From the NCBI RefSeq assembly GCF_022539665.2, contig NC_081334.1, forward strand, positions 5,116,424 to 5,180,423: a DNA stretch of 64,000 bases, in the 5' to 3' direction. The notes beneath the pieces were generated by a model. That model had not been told where the DNA came from. It ran no database searches and saw only the letters and a list, made by a program, of their open reading frames with translations. Positions 18,653-30,109 of the stretch are shown here, in pieces (position 1 is the first letter of the stretch; every line of letters begins with the position of its first letter). Origin of the DNA: Daphnia carinata (Eukaryota; Arthropoda; Branchiopoda; Diplostraca; Daphniidae). Made by a program: the position numbers and the translations under genes.

Positions 18653-20240
18653 TTCTTTCAACAACCCAGTGCTAGATTCGTACGAACGACGTGATTAAAC
18701 GAATATTCTCCGAATCTTCCAATTAAGTGTTCTTCTTTTGTTTCACCTTTGTTTGCCCTGCCTCCTAAATACGGCTGCTACAGCCTACAGGTGTAACTGC
18801 ACAAATAATGTGCACTAACCAAAGCTAGTTGTTGAGCATCAATATAGTGTTTTAGGTACACGTAGCTCTTTCAAAATGTAACCTCTCGCCACACGTGGTT
18901 TTCCAAATGAGAAAACATTATCCACAGATTATAACGATATATAGTGACTCACACAGTTCGACGAGCAATCGAACGTTCTGCTTCTTATATTCTGAATCCG
19001 GAACCAGTCTAGTGTCAAAATGGGATTGTTGGGAGGACTACTAATGTAAGAACATTAGCCTTGTCCTTCGGTTTTCTTCCGTATTTTGAATGTCTTGTCT
19101 GAATCACATGCAAGCTTACGAATTCGAGTTTCCGCTTTCTAGAGCCATGAAAACGGAAAGGTTTACTTTAATTAAGCCCACTTTCAAGTATTTATGTAGG
19201 GAACTTTTTTTGTTAAGGGATCAGGAAACAGGCTTTGAGACAAACTTCTCTTTCTTTCTCATTTGTAGTTATTTTCACCATATGGCATTCCAGATATATT
19301 TGGTCATCTCATCTGATTTTCTTAGAAAGGAGAAACTGGACAGAAATTTTTTTTTTACATACAACGTGAACGGTGGAGAAACTCCGTAGGTGACTCATGG
19401 TAGTTGTTCAGCCTAGCCATTTCAGTTCAGCACCAACTCTCCTCTTTTATTCTGCGTCATGAGAACTTGTGATCAACTTGACTCACATACATTGCAATTT
19501 CGAAAATTCGTTCACGGAAGAGTAATACATGGCAAGCCAGATTCGCTTGCAAAAGTCTTTTGAAATTCTACCCTTTCTTCGAAATCGGCGATCAACTGTT
19601 GCAGGCTCTGTTGTAAAAAAAAACTACACACAATCAATGTTCAAGAGTTTCACATCCACGGTTTGTTAAATGCCTTTGTGCATTTCCCGTGTCTAATGAT
19701 TAAATTAGAGATAAAAATGAAAAAATGAAATTAAAACTAAAGCCCATGCCCGTTTCCCTAACACCTGAAGCGTCGCATGACGGTATTGACGGATAACCAG
19801 ATTACTATCTTTGCTTTAAAAAATCAAATTCATATACGTTTTTAATTCTGATTGAAATGTGATGAATATTTGGTAACAATTAGCAATCGAACTGCATTTC
19901 CAATAGGATTCTATATAACTGATTAATTTCCAGTAATGATTTTTGACATGTTCTATTTCTATACACGTACCATGCACGCTACACACTACAAATGACAACT
20001 CTGCCAGCAGCAGACAAAACGTTTCAAAATAAAGTAGGATTTTTACCTTACTCAGGTGCAGATCTCCTTTGATTATAGCTGTTTAGTAAATATATATTTG
20101 TTCTGGAATTGACCTTTTTATTTTAATATTACGGGTAATGTCTTGATGGGGGATTATCAAGAATTCTGTTGTAACATGAAAAACTAAACTGCGATTTGAT
20201 TTTAAACAATTCAAATTGTACGTACGATGCAATTCAGACC
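18653..20240. other. Intergenic between BTBD10 and MTIF3 (head-to-head)
   Basis: Divergent flanks, so both promoters should lie here, BTBD10 near 18.7 kb and MTIF3 near 20.2 kb. A 99-codon frame at 19090-19389 begins with ATG but has no recognisable motif, weak coding character and no splice support. I see nothing else. Confidence 0.5.
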
Positions 20241-20834
20241 ATGAATCGTCTAGTAAAAAGCCAGGCTCGTTTTCTGTTTGCAGCCAAACAGCAAATATAT
20301 CGTCAAAGAGAAATATGTGATCCAGGGTTGAACTTGTGCTATACACACATTCATTTCTCGTCTCACAATGGCTATCTACTCAGTGATAAAGGTAATCAAA
20401 TGTCACTTACTCTACCAAGCACAGTTGATGCAATTATATACATTTTTTTTAGGAAATATGGAATCAAGAAGCAAATCTCCAAAAATGGTTACAATAAAAG
20501 ATAAAATTGAACAACATGACCTCATGTCAAAGTTGAATAATATAAGAAAATGGCTTGCAAAAGGACATACCGTGAGAGCCACCATCACAAATCTTTCAAA
20601 GGATGAAAAAAAAGTGGTATTGGTGATTTTTCAAATACTTCTTTGTAAATATTTGATTATTTACCTGCTATACAGGAACAACTTTATAATGACTTAATGA
20701 AGGAACTTGCCCAACAAGGGAAATTCCAAGTGTACAAAACTAGCAGTAGGGAAACAAAGTTCAGCATAGAGCCAAAAACAATAATCAAAAGTGACCCTTT
20801 AGACAATTTAAATCTAGAGAAGAAAGAAGTCTGA
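20241..20834 (+). CDS. MTIF3: Mitochondrial translation initiation factor IF-3
   Basis: Three exons (20241-20391, 20453-20616, 20676-20834) encode a short IF-3 of 157 residues. The first exon looks like a mitochondrial presequence (MNRLVKSQARFLFAAKQQIY, basic, with no acidic residue in that stretch). The body carries the IF-3 C-domain signature HTVRATITNLSKDEKKV followed by EQLYNDLMKELAQQGKFQVY. IF-3 binds the small mitoribosomal subunit and dissociates premature initiator tRNA or subunit complexes. The protein is shorter than vertebrate MTIF3, with a reduced N-domain. The start at 20241 is preferred because it yields the targeting peptide; upstream in-frame codons add nothing similar to the family. 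Confidence 0.8.
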
Positions 20835-21188
20835 GCTTATAACTTCCCAACGCTTATAGGATGAGTAAAAATACATTTAATGAACTATAAGGTGCCACTA
20901 TAATGTTGTTCAAAAATTAATTCAACTCCTGCAAAGTTAGATAAAAATTCATTGCCATAAAGAAATTTCATCGTGATGACAGCAGACCAATGCAGCCTAA
21001 GTAAAAGATGCATACGTACCTTGTGGGCAACGTTCTTAAACCTTTATGATACGTTTTAAAACATTAGTAAGGTTGTGGTACCAACAAACTCGAAATTTTG
21101 TAGAAAAAATAAAATAAAATAGGAATTCGATAGACGTCAAACTTCACGCTAGGTGCCGTTTGAATCGTAAAAAAATACCACGCCGAAA

Positions 21189-21533
21189 ATGCGAGATACT
21201 ACAAGAAGTCGATCTGCTTTTCTTCGGTTCCCGATCCTCTTTGGTAAATTAAGTCACAAAGCTATTGAATGGGCAATTTATAAGATTGATTTCTTGATAA
21301 AGGATCCATTTTGGGAATATTTTACATGGGATTCCAATATCGGTGACAAACCTTTTTCCTTGATGTTTAACCTTAGATAACTTGGGAAGTATTATAAATT
21401 TAGGAAAACATTCATGACAGACATACCAGAAAAAGTAAAGGAAATGAATAAAGAAGACTCAGATAATAGAGGATTAATCAAGAGCTCAATTGGACAAATC
21501 AATCAAGAGAGAAGCAACAAGAATGAAAAATAA
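21189..21533 (+). CDS. Small unrecognised protein, 88 aa, two exons
   Basis: The best model joins 21189-21342 and 21421-21533 through a 78-bp GT-AG intron typical of this genome, in consistent phase. The N-terminal half is basic then hydrophobic/aromatic (FLRFPILFGKLSHKAIEWAI, then YKIDFLIKDPFWEYF). The C-terminal half is highly polar (VKEMNKEDSDNRGLIKSS). Without the intron the first exon runs on to a stop after 63 codons. The EW-x-x-x-K pattern after RFP weakly recalls UQCC5/SMIM4, a small complex III assembly protein, but the resemblance is too short to assign a function. It sits between MTIF3 and DPH3. The donor GTGACA is weak, so the exon border is uncertain. Confidence 0.45.
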
Positions 21534-21646
21534 AAAAAAACTGATTTATAGTTCTTTGATGTTTAGGAGGGAAGCATTACATATGAAAAACAATATGACG
21601 TGATACAATTACTCATTTTGAAAATCTGTAGGATACACCTAGTTCT

Positions 21647-22103
21647 TCATGTTGTGAGTTCCTTCTTTGTAGAGGAACACATAATTTCCTCACTTTGAAA
21701 AAATTCTTCCTGTTTAACAAAAAAAATGGTGGTAAAGAAATAAATTTAAAGGCCACAAGAAACAAGTTTTGAATAACATAACCAATTCTAACTTAATTAC
21801 GAGAAATTTTGCTTTCTGAGAAAGTAGCTTTAGAAGCCCCCAACTACGTACTTTATTGTAAATCACTTTAACTATGAGAGAACAACTAGGACAGGTCGCC
21901 TCTTCTTCACCACTTTCGAGTTGTTCCTGTTTTTAAAAATGCAATTCTGTAAAAATCTTGAAACATGAAATGATGGCAGGAGATTTAAATATTACTTTAG
22001 AGATTTCAAAACGATCTCCACACGGGCAGGGATAATAGTAGATTTCGCTGTCTGAATCATATTCAAAATCTTCAATTTCCACTTCGTCGTGATAGACCGA
22101 CAT
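21647..22103 (-). CDS. DPH3: Diphthamide biosynthesis protein 3 (DPH3/KTI11)
   Basis: Three exons (21996-22103, 21852-21926, 21647-21709) encode 81 residues, the normal size for the family. The CSL-type zinc finger is intact: C26 and C28 in YYYPCPCGD and C48 and C51 in ATCPSCS, which bind Fe or Zn. The N-terminus [20 protein letters not shown] is nearly the family consensus. DPH3 donates electrons to the Dph1-Dph2 radical enzyme in the first step of diphthamide synthesis on eEF2, and also supports Elongator-dependent tRNA wobble modification. The third exon ends in STKKELTT, which matches the C-terminal block of other DPH3 proteins. Confidence 0.93.
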
Positions 22104-22441
22104 TTTTGCAATCGCTACACTAGCAAATTAATTATTAAAATTTTAATAATCTCAACTTCTGAATGTGTTCATCGAAGTCAACACGTGTGAAAACGGAGAC
22201 ATCTAGCGGTTGAAGTCTAACCAGGTTCGTCTATCAAGTAGAGTTGTACAGTATTGTTGATTTTGCTAGAGAACATTTGTACGTCACAGATATCGCAGAC
22301 AAACAGTAATAAGAACGTTCGTTCTAGTAAATTGGTACGTGAGAAAATATGCCGGCGTCATCGTTTAATACCACAAAACCTTTATAGAGATGGATAGAGG
22401 GATGAATGGAAATCAAACACTCTTTTCGTCTTGCGGTCGAT
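22104..22441. other. Short intergenic stretch between DPH3 and eIF3m
   Basis: Same-strand spacer that must serve as the DPH3 promoter and the eIF3m 3' UTR. No coding frame or clear motif apart from ATTAAA-type 3' end signals on the minus strand near 22360. Confidence 0.5.
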
Positions 22442-24142
22442 TCAAGATTGTTGAGCGAGAAGTTCTGCTTGCTCGTTCACGATGGTTAGCATGGAATCTT
22501 TGACCTGTCGCAGCTGAGTTCTCCAAGTGGTCAACAATTCACGAAGCTGTTGCCAGTGTTGCTTACCAAACGTTCGGTGCATTGTAGATGACACGAGGAC
22601 TTTTTTATTCAGTTGGTCCATTCGCGCTCGCACCAGCTTAGTCTTGAGAACTTGAAGGACAAATTCTTCAACTTGATCTTCGGTGAGCTGCAACTGTTTT
22701 TCTAGCGTTTCAAACGGCAGTTCTACGGAATTCTCAGCTAACTGCATGAAAGTTAAAATGCGCATTTTCCGAAGGTTTTGCTCATGCTTCAGTCCTGCAC
22801 AAGAACTTGGCGTTAATACTTTTTTTCACCAAAAAACTTGACAATTACGGTTTACTCAATCTTACCTAGCCCTTCAACGAAATCTTTCTTTTCTTCGTAA
22901 AATTTCAAGTAAGCCGATAGTTTTTCGGTCACGAACACAGTCAACAGATCGTGGAGCAGAGCACCTTCCAAAACTATAAAAAAAAACATTATTTAAAATA
23001 CTTGTCAACACAATAGATTGAAAAATATATTTGTAACCTTTAACAGGTTGAAGGGTCAATAAATGGTCCAAGAGAAAGGTATTAGGATCGGCCAATGAAG
23101 CAACGATGCAGCGTTGAGCTTCTTCTCGTGCTTGCGAGGCGTTTTCCGTCGTGTAGGTGCTCAACAATTCCACCATCACTTTGGAAGCCAGTTCACTATA
23201 ATATCACAATGTTATTTCGTTTACGCAAATTAAAGAAATCGTGGGGCACCTCTCTCTCGAGTTAAGAAGAGCTTCATGCAAAATTCGAAGGAGCTTCTGC
23301 ATTTGCTCGTTGTTTGGTTTGCACGGTCCTAACTGAGCACGCATCTTGTCCAGATCGGTGAAGACTGACTTAATTTGTTCCACTTGGCCGGCCACTTTCA
23401 CTAATGTGTGATAGACTGTGTATCGCGTTGAACTCACTGGATCTAGTCCATGAAATAACACAGAAAGCCTATAAAAAAATAACTTAGTCAGACAATGCAA
23501 ACATTAAATAAACGAATATATAAGAGCTCACACTCTTAGACAAATAAGCCCTAGTTTATTGGATGGTGGTTTTGCAAGCTTTTGGCAGAATGTAGTAATA
23601 ATAGGTTCAGCTTTCTCATTGGGTAGAAGAATTACCATGGATACAATGCTGTTTAAAATTCCTTCAGCCTCTCCTTCATTTCCCTCCTAAAATAAACAAA
23701 CCTTTATAATCACAATACTGACACAATATTTTATTTTTTTTACCTTGAAACACAGGTCTGCAACAGCAACTATGTTGCTTAGGTCAGAATTCTGATCATC
23801 ATCTACATTCGATGCCCCAAGTGCTTTGAAATAGCTACAGAGTTCCGTAGCCTATAGGTATACAATGACAAATTAAGAATATATATTCTAATACAAACAT
23901 ATATAATCTATTGATTAGGTTAAAATTCATCACAACAGATATATTGTTTTCTCGTCGGTGGATATGTATGTAAACACAGGAAATGGTAATTGGCATTCGA
24001 GGTCGGCAGAGCCAAATTTACTACACGTAACCACCCATTCCCATGGTTCGCCGCTCTACGAGATACCTACTTAACGGATTGAATTTATGACAAGACTAAC
24101 CTGCTCTTCAACCGTTAAATCTATAAACGCTGGTAAACTCAT
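22442..24142 (-). CDS. EIF3M: Eukaryotic translation initiation factor 3 subunit M
   Basis: Seven exons (24101-24142, 23744-23851, 23532-23686, 23250-23468, 23038-23195, 22866-22973, 22442-22794) give 380 residues, close to animal eIF3m. The helical-repeat N-terminus contains [20 protein letters not shown]. The PCI winged-helix part ends with [20 protein letters not shown], followed by the conserved [19 protein letters not shown]. eIF3m is a core PCI subunit of eIF3, which organises the 43S/48S initiation complex on the 40S subunit. The first exon codes only 14 residues ([14 protein letters not shown]), the usual family start. It is head-to-head with the cysteinyl-tRNA synthetase gene, another translation component. 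Confidence 0.95.
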
Positions 24143-24964
24143 CTCTTAGTAACTTCTTGAAAAACGAACTGGAAAAATGATTTTCAGTGCAAGATGCTTG
24201 TCATAAGACAGGCCACGCTCACGAACCCGGTCACTGATATTTCGTCTGTACTTTTTCTTTTCCGTCTTTTTCCCAAAAGGGTGCCGCATTGCCAATTCTT
24301 TTTTGGTAAACAAAAAAGTTGGATAAAGAAGTCTGTTGTGAATCTTAATCTCGAGAAAATAAGAATTGTAAAATTTTCTTGCATCAGCTTTATGGAAAGA
24401 TAAGTACTGTTTTACGTATTAAGATAATACATAATGAGTGGGCGCGTGCGAAATGTAAAAGCAAATAAATACCAGGTATAAAACGTTGCCACATGTTGTA
24501 TCGCGGCACACTTGGTTTGACGTGTTGGAACTCACGAAAAGGTATGTATATGCAAATTGTAGACGATAAGTAAATGCCGCTAAACTAACATATTTGTAAT
24601 TGCAACCTGCCGTGTAAGTTATGCAAAAAGTTTGTCGTGTGCCATTGTATTACAGCGTGTAAAGTTTTTTAATGCAAGTTATTTACATGCAACTTCGATT
24701 GTTGATCTTCTTTCCATTTGTTTCTATTATTGTCTCATTGAAATTGAGGCACAAATTTCATCAGACTGATTAATTTTATCGATCACCATTACACTACATT
24801 GCTTTATATTTTCTAACAATTAGTAAAAAGATTTAATATTCAGGTTGAAGATTCTGTGTCAAGAAAGCAGTTAATTATTACATTAACATCACCTCGGGAA
24901 AATATCATCTGGACCTTTTCTACTTGCTATAGCATCTGAGATAACCTCATAGGACAGAAATAAT
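24143..24964. promoter_or_regulatory. Divergent promoter region for eIF3m (-) and CARS1 (+)
   Basis: An 822-bp interval between two start codons on opposite strands. On the plus strand a TATA-like box is followed by a segment with a strong donor (AAAAG|GTATGT at about 24541) and a later acceptor (TTCAG near 24842), which suggests a 5' UTR intron for the synthetase gene. Confidence 0.45.
24477..24482 (+). promoter_or_regulatory. TATA-like box upstream of CARS1
   Basis: TATAAA at this position lies about 60 bp before the candidate 5' UTR donor and 490 bp before the start codon. Positional inference only. Confidence 0.3.
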
Positions 24965-27308
24965 ATGGAGCTGAAGCTTTACAATAGCCTGACCCGTAAA
25001 AAGGAGGTATTTACACCCCAAAATGGAATGAATATCACGTGGTATTCATGTGGTCCTACAGTCTATGATGCTTCCCATATGGGGCATGCACGCTCATATA
25101 TGTCATTTGACATCCTAAGACGAGTCTTAAGTGGCTACTTTGGTTATGATATTACCTATGTTATGAATATCACTGATATTGATGACAAGATCATTAAAAG
25201 AGCAAGACAAAATTATTTGTACCAAAAGTATGCTGCAGAGATGCGTGATCTAGACACCCTCCAAACAGATGTCAAGGATTCTGTTGATCGCCTTTCCAAG
25301 CAAATGCAAGCTACCACCGATCCCGACAAGAAGGTCATGCAAGAGAAGGCACTAGTCAAAGTAACAGCCGCGCTCAAGAACTTGACTGAAACAATCCAGC
25401 TTGGCCATGAGTTATCCGAAGCAAAGAGCTTTTTACTCACTGAAGCTAAAGACGTTTTGAGCGACTGGCTTGATTCAAAATTTGGCAAGGATGTTACCGA
25501 TAATGCAATTTTTGCATCCCTTCCGCGACACTGGGAAGAAGAATTTTACAAAGACATGGCTGCCCTCAATGTCTTACCTGCCGATGTAATTACTCGCGTA
25601 AGCGAATACGTCCCCGAGATTGTGGACTATATTGTGCGAATCATTGACCGTGGACTGGCCTATGAAGCAAACGGATCAGTATACTTCGATGTCGCCAAAT
25701 TTGATTCACAGAAGAATCACAGGTATGCGAAATTGGTACCTGAAGCTTATGGTGACTCTAAAGCACTGCAAGAAGGAGAAGGTGACTTGAGCGTGTCTGA
25801 AGATCGTTTGAGTGAAAAAAAATCACCCAACGATTTCGCCTTGTGGAAAACTTCCAAGAGCGGGGAACCTTCTTGGGACTCGCCTTGGGGAAAAGGTAAA
25901 CTAAATTAAATTAAATTAAATTCAGTTGAAAAGAATTGTGTTTTTTAAGGTCGTCCTGGATGGCATATCGAGTGCAGTGTAATGGCAAGTGCCATCCTCG
26001 GATCGTCGATGGACATCCACACTGGAGGCGTGGATCTAAAATTTCCCCATCATGACAACGAAATGGCGCAATCAGAAGCTTATTACGATAACGACCAATG
26101 GGTTCGTTATTTTCTACATACTGGCCATCTAACCATTCAGGTATCATAAAAATAAGTAAGCGTCAATTCACGGTCCTCGTGTTAACCCCTTAATGTTATC
26201 TACTAGGGTTGCAAAATGTCCAAATCCCTTAAGAATTTTATCACCATCCAAGATGCGTTAAGTCGCAATAGCAGTCGTGAATTACGCATTTTCTTCCTGC
26301 TTCATCAGTGGAAAGAAACATTGGACTACAGCGATACCGCAATGGAAGAAGCATCTAGCTACGAGAAAATGCTAAGGGAATTCTTTCTTAATGTAAAGGA
26401 TCTTCTCAGAAATGGTCCTTCATCAAGTACAGCACCAGAAAATTTTCAAAAATGGAGCAAAGACGAAGAAGAAATTAACAACCGGTTCGTTGAAACTAAA
26501 CAACGAGTACGAGAAGCCCTATGCGATAACATAGACACCAAAACATCTTTGGATGCCATCAAAAGCCTGATATCGACCTGCAACAAATATCTCGCCCAGT
26601 TGAAGCAATCTGCCAATCGCGTGCTCATCAAAAGCATCGCCGAATATATTACGCAACTGTTTCAAATTTTTGGTGTAATTGAAGGCAAGGAGAAACTCGG
26701 ATTTCCTTCCGATTCCTCTGGTTTAGGTACTGCAAACGTTGAAGAAGCTGTAATGCCTATCCTTGGAGCTCTCGCAGATTTCCGAGAAGAAGTGAGAAAA
26801 GAAGCTCGGCAGCTGCAAGCCACGCGAGTCCTTGAACTTTGCGACCAAATTCGGGATGACGTTCTGCCTAATTTGGGCGTCAGGCTAGAAGACCGGGAAA
26901 ACCAGCCACCCGCTCTCAAGCTCGTTCCTCGAGACGAGCTTCTCAAGGAGAAAGAAGACAAAAGATTGGCCGAGGAAGCCAAAAAGGCGGAAAAGGAACG
27001 TAAAAAAGCTGAACTAGCTGCCAAAGAAGCCGAAAAGGAAGCAAAGCGGCGGGTTCCTCCTACGGAACTTTTCAAAAGTAAAATTTAAATTTGAATTAAT
27101 ATTGGTGTGAACATAGCTAAAATTTTTCTTTGATCTAGGCGAGACGGATAAGTACTCGGCTTTTGACGAAAGGGGAATGCCAACATTGGACAACGAGGGC
27201 AAGGAAGTCAGTAAAGGCCAACTGAAAAAATTGGAGAAGCAATGGCAAGCCCAGGAAAAAATTTACAACGCCTACCTGTTGGAAAGTGCATCGAAGAACG
27301 AGAATTGA
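24965..27308 (+). CDS. CARS1: Cysteinyl-tRNA synthetase, cytosolic
   Basis: Four exons (24965-25895, 25950-26140, 26207-27077, 27139-27308) encode 720 residues. This class I synthetase charges tRNA-Cys. The HIGH-type motif is HMGH within [14 protein letters not shown] (residues 29-42). The second signature is KMSKS (377-381). The catalytic zinc ligands are visible as C29, C319 (in HIECS), H344 and E348 (in FPHHDNE). A eukaryote-specific insertion lies between the HIGH block and the zinc-site exon (residues about 80-210). The C-terminus is a Lys/Glu/Ala-rich helical extension. The N-terminal GST-like domain found in one vertebrate isoform is absent, and the start is directly at the catalytic core. 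The name is secure. Confidence 0.96.
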
Positions 27309-27384
27309 TTTATGTACTGTTACAGTTTGTTGGCTTTAATATCTATCAAGTCAATTCCAAAATACAACTCTACATTGCAACCAT

Positions 27385-28042
27385 TTAATATAAATCAGGT
27401 TGCTTAAACCTTGATTCTTTATCTTTATTTCTAACATGCTCCTTTAGTAAATCCATGACTTCATTGTTAAATTCTTCTGGGGTTTCTCTTACACCAGTAG
27501 CCCAGTAGTAAATATCCCAATCATTGGATGGCAAATTGATTAGTCTGTCATATAATGACATTTGATCGTCACTCATCCCTTCTAGGTAACGTGAGGCAAA
27601 TGTGCTAAGGATGAGCCCATTTTCAAGCATTCCACGCTTTCTGGACTGATACAACAATCTGTGGGTAGTAGGTTAATAAACAATAAAAAATGTTGGCACA
27701 ATGTATGCATAGTAATTGCTAACCTGGCTTTTTTTAAACTCGACGATTCATTTTCTCTTTCAACATAAGGAGGTATCCATGGTTCAACTTGAGGAGAGGG
27801 ATACCTAGAATTATACTACAAATAGTTATCGAAGGAACAGTAGAAAAAAAAAGTAAAAAATCGTACATGTCCCCGCTACTGATGTCGGATGACAGGTACC
27901 GCACAAAATACCCCCTTTGCTGTGTGTTTGCAAATAATTAGAAACCTAAACTTGATATTATATTAATCGAGATATGTATGCTAACTTTGGAAGTAAGTTG
28001 GCGAATTGGCATTAGAAGACGGCAAACGATATGTTGAGCCAT
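27385..28042 (-). CDS. SDHAF2: Succinate dehydrogenase assembly factor 2 (SDHAF2/SDH5)
   Basis: Four exons give 154 residues. The last, and largest, is 27385-27658; the first begins at 28042 and encodes a mitochondrial presequence ([19 protein letters not shown]). The second encodes [13 protein letters not shown] and the third [12 protein letters not shown]. The core has the family hallmarks [20 protein letters not shown] and [25 protein letters not shown]2 promotes covalent attachment of FAD to SDHA in complex II. The start was chosen because it opens the presequence in phase with exon 2. Its stop codon is 76 bp from that of the converging CARS1 gene, and its promoter is shared head-to-head with ETFRF1. 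Confidence 0.93.
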
Positions 28043-28463
28043 TTGTAGAACAAGTAGTCGGCACGAAATGTGGAACTGGGCTGTACTGGACGTGTACAAC
28101 GCAATGTATCTATCGTTACGTAAAAGAAGCAACAATGAGCAGACGAAAACAGCTGATTTCAATAAACAGTGACAGTCTACTTCATAAAGACAAGGAGTCA
28201 TCTTGATTTTCATTGCCACCTGACAAAGACGTAAATTTTTTCAAAACCTTATTGAATTTAGAAGTTTTTCATGCTTTTGCATTATTGCATGCCTAATAAG
28301 TTGTTTTTATTTTATTTTAAACTACTAACCTAAACAGTTGGTTCGTTTGTTTGCCCTTGTGGGTACGAATCGCACGAAAACGAAATTTCTCGAAAGTTTT
28401 TTTTGCAAGAGATAATACAAAAAAACAAAAAAACAAAAAAAAAAAAAAAAAAAAATTTGAAAA
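28043..28463. promoter_or_regulatory. Divergent promoter shared by SDHAF2 (-) and ETFRF1 (+)
   Basis: Only 421 bp separate the two start codons, and both 5' UTRs must fit inside. It includes an A-rich run just before the ETFRF1 start (about 28430-28455). No TATA box is obvious, as is common for housekeeping bidirectional promoters. Confidence 0.6.
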
Positions 28464-28840
28464 ATGGCGCAACACTCGCGCGTGATGACCTTGTACAAAA
28501 CGGTATTTGTACAGTTTTTGGTTGTCTCGTGTAAAGTATACAAATCATATTTTTCCAATGAACTGCAGTTATTACATCTTGGAAAGGAATATCCTGGTGG
28601 TTACCCATACTTCCGCAACAAACTGAAAAATGCCTTTATGAAGAACAGTAGTCTAAAAGATCCAAAGGAAATTGACTCAGCAATAGCAAGAGGAGAATTT
28701 GTTATAAAAGAATTAGAAGGTAATTGGATTTTAATGTAAATATCTGTTAATTTTGAAAACATTACTTTAATTTAAAACATGTAGCACTCTATATGCTTAG
28801 AAAGTACCGTGCATTGAAGAAAAGGTATTATGAAGATTGA
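28464..28840 (+). CDS. ETFRF1: Electron transfer flavoprotein regulatory factor 1 (LYRM5)
   Basis: Three exons (28464-28502, 28569-28719, 28785-28840) encode 81 residues. The LYR-type motif region begins with [16 protein letters not shown]. The conserved downstream blocks are [12 protein letters not shown] and [18 protein letters not shown], ending KKRYYED, all as in LYRM5/ETFRF1. Family members are LYR proteins that work with mitochondrial acyl carrier protein; ETFRF1 binds electron transfer flavoprotein and promotes loss of its FAD, which lowers fatty-acid oxidation. An unspliced reading through the first intron gives a longer in-frame protein, but the intron is a normal GT-AG unit and its removal restores the family sequence. 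The last exon stops 28 bp before the stop of the converging RPAC2 gene. Confidence 0.93.
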
Positions 28841-28868
28841 AGCTGTATTTAGAGTTACCGATACACAG

Positions 28869-29386
28869 TTATGAAATTACACTTCCATTTGTTTTGATTT
28901 AAAGTCTGATACTGCTGTCTACAACAAAAGTTATAAATTTGGTGTGATGATTAAAATATTTAAAATGATTGAAATTTACCTCAAATGTTTCCAAGACATG
29001 ATCACTCAAGCTCTGCAGCTGCTCCAGTCCTTCTCTTAGGGCATCAACAGCAGACATTTCTCTTGTTTCTATCCTCAAGTGCAGTTTGTTCTCGGATGGG
29101 TGAGGAATGGTGTAGCCACAGAAAATTACATCAGGGCTAAAACAATAAAATGTTAATACACTTTATAATTGACAATTTATGTATGTTACTTTTTCAAAAT
29201 TAATGTCCGAAGTGCATTGCCCAAGGTATGTCCTTCACCTTTAAAAATGAAGGTTTTCATTCTGTCATCTTGTTCACCCTCTCTTGCCTGTATTACGATC
29301 GGGCCATGATTAATTTGGAATAATTATTAGATGGAGGGGGGGGGTAGGACGAGTTTACTCACTACTACGAGCCGGCGATTTTCCAT
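28869..29386 (-). CDS. POLR1D: RNA polymerases I and III subunit RPAC2
   Basis: Four exons (29363-29386, 29190-29287, 28980-29136, 28869-28919) encode 109 residues. RPAC2 (AC19) pairs with RPAC1 to form the alpha-like platform on which RNA polymerases I and III assemble. The alpha-motif FKGEGHTLGNALRTLILKN is followed by PDVIFCGYTIPHPSENKLHL and the helix ALREGLEQLQSLSDHVLETF. The final exon adds TAVSDFKSKQNGSVIS in consistent phase; without that last splice the frame would run into intron sequence. The very short first exon (8 codons, MENRRLVV) is supported by the phase and a good GTGAGT donor. Confidence 0.92.
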
Positions 29387-30109
29387 ATTTTTCTTTTAAA
29401 ACACCTGAGAAAAATAATCAAAATTCTACAGCACACGTGTTTTCCAAACCTCAATGCTGCAGCAGACGAAGATAATCATTCTCTGGTTGCTCAAGGACAG
29501 CACTAGACGTCTTAAACTCTTGGCGTTGTTATTAAACAGCAAAAATTGTTGCTAATAACTTAATATTCTATTAGTGTTTTTACAAAAAATTGTTAGTTTG
29601 GCATTGCAACGTTATGAAACCATCCAAGCCATCACTTGTTTAATCCAGTTGACGCATCATGTAAGAAAACCCTGCTAACCACTGGTAAATTCAATTACGA
29701 GTTCTTTGCGTCACTAAAAAAGTGTTCAGAATAGGAAAGGAATTCCCATTAGTAACCTAATAGTCAATAACACAGTAACAAACTAGGGCTTACATTGTTT
29801 CACATTAAAGGCCGTTAATATGTAAATTAGCATTTTATTTGCTTTTCTTTAACTCTGTTCCCGCGCATATCCCAGCTTCCGCCACTTATAAATTTGGGGA
29901 AAGTTAAGGTACAGCAACGTGTGCGTAGATGGCTCTGCCGAAATAGCAATTTGGCGTTTGTTTTTGGTAGTTGTCAATTTCTGACGTAAATTAGAATTTA
30001 AGAAAATATTGCGCCGTAGCTTCTTAATGTAATATAAGTTTGTATATTTAACAAAGCCAATATAGTAGTATACTTTCGTCAACGGATATCACATCGTCAG
30101 TAGAGAAAA
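29387..30109. promoter_or_regulatory. Divergent promoter region for RPAC2 (-) and CHIP (+)
   Basis: A 723-bp interval between two divergent start codons. A minus-strand 77-codon frame (29849-30082) begins only with TTG and resembles no family, so I do not call it. No other feature seen. Confidence 0.5.

Noticed and set aside
19090-19389. 99-codon plus-strand ATG frame between BTBD10 and MTIF3
   Set aside because: No recognisable domain, no splice or promoter context and AT-rich composition like the flanks.
29849-30082. 77-codon minus-strand frame between RPAC2 and CHIP
   Set aside because: Starts with TTG, has no motif and lies in the shared promoter interval.
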